Source: Lithodes maja (lineage: Eukaryota > Arthropoda > Malacostraca > Decapoda > Lithodidae). From it: 64,000 nt of DNA. The number at the start of each line of letters is the position of its first letter. The stretch's first letter is position 1. Positions 9,643 to 18,283 of this stretch are shown here, piece after piece. The notes under the pieces are model-generated. The model was given only the letters and a program-made list of their open reading frames with translations. It was not told the origin of the DNA and searched no databases. The position numbers and the translations under genes are program-made. Location: the NCBI GenBank assembly GCA_037953745.1, contig JBAKBP010000767.1, forward strand, positions 124,001 through 188,000. The letters are read 5' to 3'.

Positions 9643-11461
9643 ATGAGTAATTTTAACTTTTACCATGATGGATCTTCCAGTGAAGATGAAGGAATAGGTT
9701 CAGAAGTTGAACATGAATCTCATATTAAAGATTTTTTTATCGGAAGCAGATAGTTCCATCGGATCTGCCGAACGTCATGATGATTTAGAAGACGATGACG
9801 GGCAAGTTTATATAGAGGAATATGAACATCCAGAATTTACCCCTGAAGGGGTAAATGATATAAACAATGAGAATACAACATTATCAACTGAAAATATGAA
9901 TATTGTTGATAATATAGATTCAACCACCGGAAATGTAGATGATACCAATAATATTGAAACAGTGACAAGTGAAAAGACTAATATTTTACAATTACAGGGG
10001 GACCAATATGGTAGTATTAAGTTTAGCAATAACAATATTGAATTACATTTATCTAAATTGGAAAAAATAATACCCGAAACATTAAGTATTGAATGGGAAG
10101 AACAGAATGAAAATATTAAACCTAGAATCCATAAACGGATGAGATTGGATGAATCTCGGGAGCCTAAAGAAGACCATATCGAGATAGGGGTTTATGAAGA
10201 AGAAGAAGAAGAAGACCAAGCAAAGGAAGAACCAAAAATAAATCAAATAGATGAAGAGATTATTACAAAAGATATGAATACAATAAAGAAGGATGTGAAT
10301 AATCATGAAACCATGGATACGGCTGAGATCGTTACAGAAGATGTTATGGAGAGAAAGGTCCAAGAAGAGGAAACAGAAGAAGACGATTTGGAATGTAAGG
10401 ATGGGAAAGGGGTAGAGAGAAAAATACTCTTACCAGAAGCTCCTTTTTATATGAATACAAAACTAGTAGCTCTGCCTAGTGATCTCCCTCCGAATTTTTG
10501 TGAATTTTTTGGAAAACCAAGACAATGTGTTATATCAGAGTCAAAAATTACTGGCAGAAAATTTATCCATATTTTATAAGTCCAAGTTAAAGGAACTTAC
10601 AGATGATATGGAATTTAAAGGTATAGTTTATTTTCTCATATATTTACACGAAAAGGGATTTAAAAATTGTCTAGAATGTATAGACATATTAATCCAAGAG
10701 GAACAAGAAATAACCTCAATGAAAAATAATCTGAAACATAAAGACTGTTCCTTTGTTCTTAATCTTATAAACAATTATTCAAATATACCAGACAAGACGA
10801 TATCAAAACAGTATTTTTACTATCCGGAAAATAATCTGACGGACCAATCTACGCCCGTGGAACTCGTCACAGCACTAAAGGAAAATTATCGAAAAAAATG
10901 CAATACGCTCAGCCTTTTCCTATTAATGGTTGAAGTTTCTAGGGGGACCCTAGAAAAGGTCAACAACCACCAGGGTATGGGCCTCACACTCTAGTGCTTG
11001 GAGCATTGGATGTGATTCGTAATTTATTACAGACTGCCCTAAGAGATCACTCTCTTCAATTGTGTAGTATTGCCAACCACTGTGGTATAAAATTCCACTT
11101 ATTCAAATTCCCCCCTTATTTTATGAATATGGAAGAATATAGAACTTTGAAGGATATAAATGATAGATATATAAATAACACCAACAATTTATTAATATCA
11201 CATATTCTATGTCGTTTAAAGTTATCCAAAGAATTTGAATCTCGTCTTACTTCAAACAATACTGAAACTCAACAATACAATATTAATAATTTTATATTAT
11301 CTCTACGTGGTCGACAAGACGAAATTAAAAATGTACCATTGATACAAAGCTTCATAAAGAGCAATATGATTGAAACTTCAAATATATTGGAGGCAATGTT
11401 GAATACATTAAATGAAAATAAATCTACAATTATAAATGTACTAGTTAAATCACTCCAATAA
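9643..11461 (+). CDS. Acidic hypothetical protein gene with three frameshifts
   Basis: The natural start is the ATG at 9643, which gives about 30 codons of acidic Ser/Glu-rich sequence before a stop. The same gene appears to continue in another frame after a run of seven T at 9732-9738. That frame encodes a highly acidic, low-complexity region (EEEEEEDQ and similar) to about 10505. There a run of six T marks a second shift into a frame running to 10991. A third shift near 10942-10946 (five G) leads to the last frame, ending at 11461. The C-terminal third is a more ordered, helix-rich segment with Cys and Leu. Family unknown. The order of frames, lack of intervening starts and homopolymers at the breaks favour one gene with indels over three genes. 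Alternatively 10994-11461 could be a separate ORF with a GTG start. Confidence 0.55.
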
Positions 11462-11739
11462 CCTATTTTTAATTCGTCTCTATAATGACGAATTGGAGTC
11501 GTGGTGATTACTAAATATAGGTTTTTTATCTAAATAAAAAAGTCGATAAAAATTGGTATTTTATTTACAAAGCTAGCTACCATAAGGGCACCCTATAACT
11601 AGATTTATTAGTTTATTTATAAAGCTAGCTGCAGTTCTGTAATGACGAATTATCGCCATAATGGTGATTAATTATATTAAGAGGCTAAAGTACCCACCAT
11701 CCATAAGGGAGTCTAGATTTAGTATTTTATTTACAAAGT

Positions 11740-11841
11740 TAGATGTGTAAGTTCCACAATGACGAATTAAAAATAGATGTGTAAGTTCTACAATGACGAA
11801 TTAAAGATAGATGTGTAAGTTCTACAATGATGAATTATTAC
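11740..11841. repeat. 34-bp direct repeats, three copies
   Basis: Three consecutive 34-base units start at 11740, 11774 and 11808. Each begins TAGATGTGTAAGTTC and contains the TGACGAATT core; the third has TGATGAATT. They lie inside the hr-like field. Confidence 0.9.
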
Positions 11842-11993
11842 CTTTGTATTGAGAGTAGAGACTCTACTATCCATAAGGGAGTGGTGATTGATTGAGAGCG
11901 GTTCCGTAAGGGGGATTATCCAGCGTCTAGATCTAGTTATTTTATTTACAAAGCTAGCGCAGTTCTACAATAACGAATTATCACCATAATTCT

Positions 11994-12065
11994 GGGAACA
12001 ACTGGCTCTTTGCCACAGGGAACAACTGGCTCTTTGCCACAGGGAACAACTGGCTCTTTGCCACA
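11994..12065. repeat. 24-bp direct repeats, three identical copies
   Basis: A 24-base unit beginning GGGAACAACTGGC is repeated three times without a mismatch, at 11994, 12018 and 12042. Its composition is less AT-rich than the surrounding field. Perfect identity implies a recent expansion. Confidence 0.95.
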
Positions 12066-12239
12066 GGGACGTCTATGTTCTAGTTATTGTTTATTACCTA
12101 TTCAAACTCTACTCTTCATGGTGATTTATTATATTGAGAGCGGTTATAGGTGCCTACTACCATCCATCCATCCATAAGAGGGAGATAGATATACAGTGTC
12201 TAAATTTAGTATTCTATTTACAAAGCTTCTACAATGCTG

Positions 12240-13163
12240 TAATAGCTTTATATAGCTCTAAAGAATAGAAACACTTCTATTCAATTAACTGGCCTTCAAG
12301 GGGTGCCATGATTTTCCGAGGGATGAGAGCGGCTATAGGTACCCTTCTATAAGTTGGAAATTGTAATAGAATCACCCTTTTTGCGATCAATATGTTTTTG
12401 GATCAGACACGAGGACAGGGACGCTCATTGGCTTAACTTCTAAACAGGTATGACCGCTCCGGTGGCTTGCTCCTCGGACATCTAGGATGTTACAATGTTG
12501 GATCCCCTGTAATATAAGAATAATAAATTATAAATTATATAAATTTAGCCGAGATATAATATATTACCTCCGTGTCTCAGTCATCTACATCTCAATCCAG
12601 CGTACTTTGAAGAAAGAGGTGAATGGTAAAAACTAAACATATTACAACTGAAAAAAATATAATATAAAGTCAAAATCGTTACATTTACTAAACTGAAATT
12701 GAAAGTTCTTCTCTTGATTTTATGACTTATCCCCACCCAAGAAAAGATTCATTCCGAAGTATATGAGTCTCCTCGAGAAAGGGAATCATTTTGGGAGTAT
12801 AGAAAATGGTCAAAAATACATAGACACCTACACGGGTTAACATCAATAATACATTGTCCATTCTAGTTCATCCTAAAGATAGAACACTGTATATGAATTC
12901 AGTCTATATATATATATATATATAATAAATTAAATTAATCCATAAACACTATACAAATAAATTAATGGAAACAATAATTGTTAAATTACCTTAACAATTA
13001 AGGTGTAGAGCTCCTCATCTTCATTCTCCTCCTCGGGGGGGGCCGACGGTGACGGTGGTGGTGGTGGTGGTGGTGTCCGACACCTATATTCTTCCATCAT
13101 CTCATATGGGACTTGACCAAAACAATCTTCTCGTAGACATTCTTCAGATGGGAATGGTATCAT
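12240..13163 (-). pseudogene. Internally deleted relic copy of the VWA-protein gene
   Basis: On the minus strand this is a collapsed second copy of the gene at 14280-17527. A 5' exon (13163-12990) is intact: it starts at an ATG just downstream of a TATAAAAAGG box and has a proline run and an acidic EEENEDEE patch. It ends at a splice donor AAG/GTAATTT. An acceptor TTATATTACAG lies at 12507, giving an intron of 483 bases. After that only fragments of the second exon survive. Bases 12506-12385 match parts of 17220-17160 and 16500-16385, and 12360-12240 matches the 3' end near 14440-14280. The VWA domain is gone. The 330-base insert in the intron (about 12560-12890) is not present in the other copy. 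Confidence 0.75.
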
Positions 13164-13484
13164 ACTAAATGTATCCGGCCTTTTTATATTGTTCACCAAG
13201 CCCCGCCTGCACTGTACTCATATCCGGGAGTTTTACACTATGAAGGTGAAGAAGAAGAAATCGGTTAAATATCAAAGCCCCGCCTCCACTGTACTCATAT
13301 CCGGGAGTTTTACACTATGAAGGTGAAGAAGAAGAAATTAGTTAAATATCAAGAGAATATATCCAGTGGATAAAAAATCCTTTTCCATACCAATGAAATC
13401 ACATCCACTTTATATATATAGAATAAACTAGCGTATTTGCGTCTGCCCAGTCTCAATGATAAAACTCGGCAGGAACCTTTCTCT
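13163..13484. promoter_or_regulatory. Divergent promoter region with duplicated 77-bp unit
   Basis: On the minus strand a GC box (GGCGGGGC, 13200 region) lies upstream of TATAAAAAGG (about 13181-13190) and the ATG at 13163. A 77-base unit containing the GC box, CACTGTACTCATATCC and a GAAGAAGAAG tract is repeated at 13199-13275 and 13276-13352. On the plus side a TATATATATA stretch near 13410 is followed by TATTTGCGTC at 13434 and a CCCAGTCT initiator-like motif, as in the paralogous promoter at 18205. Confidence 0.6.
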
Positions 13485-14230
13485 ACACATGGCTTGATTT
13501 TAAACATCACAGATATGAACAATTATTAATGAATAAAACCATGATGGATAGTTTCGATAAAAAATGTGCCGGTGGAATACTTTATTCTACCACACCTCAT
13601 ACTCCCATTCCATTACCCCAATAATAGGGTGTGCGTATCTTTGAAATTTGACACCAAAACAGTCATAGCGCCACTGAATATAGAGGGTCTCGTACCTTTT
13701 TATTCTTACACCTACTCAAGAGGGGCTTCTATTTTCCATACATTGGAGCGCCTATATATCCCACATTGGAAGCAGTTGGTGTACCGCTACACAGCCCAAT
13801 TCACCCGCGAGTTACAAGGAGGTGATCGAAATGGCAGAGTGTTACACGCAGGCAGACACAAATTGAACAGATCTGCAACCCTATCATCACTAAGATGTTG
13901 GCGGTGACCGGTGTCGGCGATAAATGGGTCGAACTCACATTTACATTCGACCACAATCTTATATTGGTGGGGGTAAGCCGCTAATACACTGGCTACCACC
14001 ATACAATAGTGAATATACTATATCCATCCATGCAAACTTTCATTTCCGAAAGTCCCGAAACCACTATTGTATGGGTTACCAAATTAACGATATTTGTCTA
14101 CCTCCCGAATATTATCCCCTCATACTTGAATAATATGGCCTAAAAGAGAAAACCAAAATTGACATAACGCTGAAACTATTTTCTTTCCCCAACTGCATCA
14201 AAATCTCTGCCTAGTGATCTCCCTCCGAAG
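13484..14230 (+). pseudogene. Decayed partial copy of the 730-residue protein gene
   Basis: The sequence closely parallels 18745-19375 inside the intact gene at 18284-20476. The copy lacks the first ~150 codons after the start region, carries a roughly 60-base insertion near 13830-13920, several indels and an in-frame stop near 14130, and ends abruptly near 14205. At 14206-14229 it runs into 24 bases identical to 10471-10494 in the acidic-protein gene. Two short ORFs (13566-13907 and 13924-14133) are fragments of it, not genes. Confidence 0.85.
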
Positions 14231-14279
14231 TTTGTGAATAAAAACATTTATTTTATTTACAAAGCTCGCTACCGCAATG

Positions 14280-17200
14280 CTACAATAGCTTTATAAGCTC
14301 TAAAGCATTGTAACTCTTCTTCAATTCGATTAACTGGCCTTCAAGGGATGCGATGATTGTTCGAGGGATGGATTTACGAGAGTGGCTATGGGTACCCTCC
14401 TCCAAGTTGGACATCATAATAGAATTGTCCATTTTGCGATCATTATAAACACTTTGGTGCGCTGCATGTGGGAATTCTGTATACATCTGACGGGCTACAG
14501 TGAGGTGTTGATTGAATGTACGATTTGGGATCAGAAAGAAAGGGCAGTCGTGAATCTGACACGCATTACGCACTAGCCCGGAATCGGCATGGTAGTTTTT
14601 ATATACCTGGTCGAACGTTGCCTCGGTCACATTCACTCCAAGAGCTTGTGCTTTCCTCACAATATCGGATTGGAGCAGGGGTTGTACCAAAACACCATGG
14701 TGAACATCTCTGTAGGCCTTTAACCATCCTCTTTTCACAGAATTTACCAATACCGTTTGTAATGCCTCCCCCCTGAAGATAGAGGAGATCTCACACTTAA
14801 CATTATCTTTAATTATCTTGACAGCACCTTCATGAGTTGGCATTTGTTCAGCGAGTCTCTTACTAGATTTGCGATTTTGCAGAGCGTGCACTATATAAAT
14901 GAGCAAGTTTTCATCACTGAAAAGCTCCTCTACTGTCTGAAGTGAAACTATACCATCGGCAGCAAAGGTGCGCAAGGTGCGCAAGGAAACATCACCAGCA
15001 CTGGATACGTTGCGAAGATTGAATACCTTTCTTCGGTTGACAGTTATGTCTGTATCTTCTATGGAGGGCTCTAAATCCTGTTTTATATCTTCACTCCAAC
15101 AAACTGTTTTTACCTCCTTCTTTGCAGCCTTTTCTACTTCCTCCAACGTGTAGTAATCCTCTAGCCGATACACTCCCTTCATGAGTGCCTGTATACACAC
15201 TTGGCAACAATCAAACCTCTCAGTCTCATCAGCGAGCTTCTCGACAAAGAAGTCAATGAAGGGCGTGGGCCCATCGTAACGAGCCAGACAGCGGCCAATA
15301 TATTCCAGCAACATGAGCTTTACAATGGGGGTGATTGTCGTGGGATCGGAGGGCTGTTGTAGGTGCAGAATGAACATGGGCTTGATCATAGATTCGCACT
15401 TCATTATATCTCCATTCACTGTACCCTCAGCCATCAGGGCTTGGGAGGGTTGGTCTGTGAGCGTTCTCCAAAACTTTTGGTGACCCTTTCGTTTGATGTA
15501 CAGGTTTGCCGTTGCGTCAATGTTTAAGATGTAACGCTGTATATACTCTGGGCGTGGGACATTTGGGAACTCATGTAACACGCGCGCCCATAGCACACCC
15601 AGAGCCACAAAGTGAATATTAAAATCAACTATATGTGGATTCTTGAGGAGAGCAAATGTGGCGCACATGGCGTATAACCTTGTGTTTACAATTGGTCCCA
15701 TTATTTTGGCGACTCCGGGGGGGAACACGGGCACCACCGCGTTAAAGCGAGAATTTTCATCGTTATTCTTCAGTTGGACTATCTTGTCATGTCCAGGTAA
15801 AAATGAGTTTGTGTTGGCAAATTCTTCCATACCCGTCTGACTGACAGTCGTGAGGGGTTGACCCAGGATAGCCCTGATACCAAAAGACCAGCTATTGATT
15901 GATACAGAGTCACGCATTGGGGCAACCACCCCGATACCAGAAATTGTAAACTTCTTGAGGAACTCAAATTTCTTGAGGGTCTTCAAATCCTCCGAATCCT
16001 GGAGGTCTTGTATGGTTGAACTCTGGGTAAGACAACACACGTCATCGTCTGTGTCTTTAATGGATTTGATATGGTCCATGTTAACTTCCACTACCCCCCA
16101 GAAATCTGTCATATCCTTATCATAGTCCATATTATTGTAACCTTTCAACTTCAGGACTTTGGTTTGATACTTGCCACCACTAGCTGTACTTTTTAGAATT
16201 TGATCTGCTAGTCTTAACTCATCGACAATTGTTCCCGTTATCACTTCCTCTACTGATTCCTTCAGCTCTTGAAATTTTGACATATAGTCTGCATGTTTGG
16301 AGGTATCATTGACGGACTTGAGGGTGACCTTGAACAATCTGTCCATGAAATCCAGAGGGTTAGGAGATAGGGATTCCTTATTGATATGTTTTTGGATCAT
16401 AACGCTATTCCATTGACAAAAAACATCCATGAGGACAGGGACGCTCATTAGCTTAGCTTCTAAACAGATATGACCACTCCGGTAGCCTATGGTGATTGTT
16501 TGTCGTTTCACCTGGTTTGGATCTTTAGGGTAATACACATATTCGTTGAGGTGAAAGGCATTCTTGGTCACAGTGTTGGGAAGTGAGAACCCACCCTCGG
16601 ACAGTATTAGTTTACTGGATACACCAGAAGAGACGTGGCCGGCCATACTCTGCAAGGTCTCTTTCATTTCTGCTCTAATTTTGACCCGGAAGAGTGTGGG
16701 AATATTGGAGTTGCCATTGTGTAGGCGTGAACGCAGGTGGAGGCTGTACATGGTTGGAAAAGCATTGCCCACTCCCAATACAAACACATTAACCACTTTA
16801 TGAGAAGATGGTGCCACCAGATTATCCAAGACCGTATTAGGTTGTATATTAGTTGAGTTGTGTCCACCATCTGTCACCAAGAAGACATTTACATATTCCG
16901 CCTCACAATCATGTATCTCCGCCACCATCATGCCAAGTGCATTAGTGAGATTCGTCTTACCACCCGTAAAATCCCCATATTCAATCCTCGTCCCAGTACG
17001 AATGAAGTTCACATTTGTACCGAAAGGTATAGATCCTGGTATGTTCCTCGAGTACGGGAGAAATGTGTTCATTCCACCCACACGAAAATTCCTTCCAAAT
17101 ACCGCTCATGGATCCTGAGCAATCGACCATGACAATGTTGTAGGTTCGGGCGTTGGTGTCAGGGGCTAGCTCCTCGGGCATCTCTGATGGCATCTTTAGG

Positions 17201-17527
17201 ATGGTATGATGTTGGATCGCCTCACCCTCTCCCTGTAATATAAGAATAAAAAATTATATATTATATTAATTTAACCGAGATATGATATATTACCTCCACT
17301 GTATATGAATTCAGTCTATATATAATAATAAATCTAAACACTATAAAAATAAATTAATAAGAAACAATAATGTTTTAAATTACCTGAACATTTATGGTGT
17401 AGAGTTCGGCGTCAGTGGTTAAGTCGCCATAATCTTGTTCCTCATCTTCATTCTCCTCCTCGGGGGGGGATAACGGTGACGGTGGCGGTGACGGTGTCCA
17501 ACCCCTATAGCCATATTCGTCCATCAT
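14280..17527 (-). CDS. Spliced von Willebrand A domain protein, one frameshift
   Basis: Exon 1 (17527-17384) starts at tandem ATGs and encodes a Pro-rich then acidic leader. Exon 2 (17232-14280) encodes a VWA domain and about 800 further residues. The MIDAS metal site is visible as DCSGSM (about 17105), then GGKTNL (about 16955) and VTDGG (about 16865). DCSGSM sits in one frame and the other two motifs in the next, so a 1-base indel near 16980-16996 breaks the domain; the downstream frame is otherwise open for about 900 codons. VWA domains bind protein ligands through a metal ion. The remaining region has no domain I recognise, apart from cysteine-containing segments (DCCQVC, CQIHDCPFF). A deleted copy lies at 12240-13163. 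Base composition here is less AT-rich than in neighbours, which may mark a captured gene. Confidence 0.7.
17233..17383 (-). other. Putative 151-bp spliceosomal intron
   Basis: Minus strand: the donor CAG/GTAATTT at 17384/17383 and acceptor TTATATTACAG at 17233 flank an AT-rich 151-base segment. Removing it joins the acidic exon 1 to the frame containing DCSGSM with no stop. Reading through gives Val-Ile-stop at once. The deleted copy at 12507-12989 keeps both sites and the same reading phase, although its intron is 483 bases and its exons have diverged. That conservation is the main evidence. Confidence 0.7.
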
Positions 17528-17604
17528 CTCATATGGGACTTAACCCAAATAATCTTCTCATAGACAGCTTCAGATGGGAATGGCATCAGGTTAAATGTAT
17601 CCGG

Positions 17605-17633
17605 CCTTTTTATATTATTTACTAAGCCCCGCC
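17605..17633 (-). promoter_or_regulatory. GC-box and TATA promoter of the VWA gene
   Basis: On the minus strand GGCGGGGC (17633-17626) is followed about 12 bases later by TATAAAAAGG (17614-17605). The first usable ATG pair lies at 17527. Both elements are kept in the duplicated copy near 13180-13207. The frame upstream of 17527 is interrupted by a 1-base deletion and a CAA-to-TAA change relative to that copy. Translation in this copy therefore probably starts at 17527, later than the copy's ATG at 13163. Confidence 0.6.
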
Positions 17634-17705
17634 TCCACTATCCAGGAGTTCTACACCATGACATAAGTAAATATATAATTTTACATGTATATAATTATAT
17701 AAAAA

Positions 17706-17976
17706 ATGACCCTTATCTCTAAAAATATTAGTAATAATAATAGAAAAATTAGATATAAATTAGGCAAGAAATCAAAAAATTGTATAGATAAAAATATAAA
17801 AAAAAACATTCATCTATTTAATGTTAAAAATATGAAAAAAATCATTCGTCTATTTGATAAAACCAATAATATACAATATTATATACTTGCATTATTGGAA
17901 GACATAAATACAAAACAAAAACAAAATAATAGTTTTGAAATACAAATAGATGAAGATGAAGTAGTAGAAGAAGAAG

Positions 17977-18008
<32 letters not shown>

Positions 18009-18041
18009 GAAGAAGAAGAAGAAGAAGAAGTAGAGAAGTAG
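17706..18041 (+). CDS. Small Lys-rich protein with poly-Glu tail
   Basis: The 111-residue ORF has a basic, Asn/Lys/Ile-rich first half and a C-terminal tail of almost pure glutamate encoded by a GAA microsatellite. No homologous ORF exists in the duplicated copy of this region, where about 460 bases are absent. It may be a genuine AT-rich small gene extended by repeat expansion, or a chance ORF. Confidence is low. Confidence 0.3.
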
Positions 18042-18117
18042 TAGAAGTAGAAGAAGAAGAAGAAGAAGAAGAAGAAGAAGAAGAAGAAGAAGAAGAAGAA
18101 GAAGAAGAAGAAGAATC
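17959..18117. repeat. (GAA)n microsatellite
   Basis: Nearly continuous GAA triplets with occasional GTA and one frame interruption near 18030-18045. The duplicated copy has only a few GAA triplets at the equivalent place (near 13250 and 13325), so the tract expanded after duplication. Confidence 0.95.
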
Positions 18118-18199
18118 ACTTAAATATCAAGAGAATATATCCAGTGGTTATGATTGGTCAGTGGATAAACAAATCCTTTTCCATATCAATGAAATCACA

Positions 18200-18283
18200 T
18201 CCACTATATATATATAATAAACTAAGAGTATTTGCGTCTGCCCAGTCTTAACGATAAAACTCGGCAGGAACCTTTCTTTACAT
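18200..18283 (+). promoter_or_regulatory. TATA and initiator-like leader of the 730-residue gene
   Basis: TATATATATAATAAACTA at 18205-18222 is followed by TATTTGCGTC (18229), CCCAGTCT (18241) and a leader ending ACAT before the ATG at 18284. The same array occurs at 13410-13484. TATTTGCGTC followed by GAACCT is also the signature of the 275-bp repeats at 4069-4640, so those repeats may descend from this kind of leader. Confidence 0.55.

Larger units (their letters stand above)
11462..12240. repeat. hr-like repeat field with TGACGAATT motifs
   Basis: No gene is seen. The region is built of imperfect modules with the order TTTATTTACAAAGCTAGC, a short C/A-rich spacer, then TGACGAATTA and a GGTGATT-like tail, seen from about 11563, 11608, 11722 and 11938. 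An inverted pair of AATTCGTC and GACGAATT, separated by 8 bases, lies at 11471-11494. The phrase 'ccataaggga' recurs near 11580, 11700 and 11870. It is placed and built like a baculovirus or nimavirus homologous region, which would act as an enhancer or origin. Function is inferred. Confidence 0.7.

Noticed and set aside
10082..10363. Minus-strand ORF with Phe-rich hydrophobic runs
   Set aside because: It is antisense to GAA-rich acidic coding sequence; the Phe/Leu runs are the complement of Glu codons.
11740..12065. CRISPR array
   Set aside because: Repeats are adjacent without spacers and the context is a eukaryotic virus; these are simple tandem repeats.
17892..18119. Minus-strand poly-Leu/poly-Phe ORF resembling a membrane protein
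   Set aside because: It is simply the complement of the GAA microsatellite.
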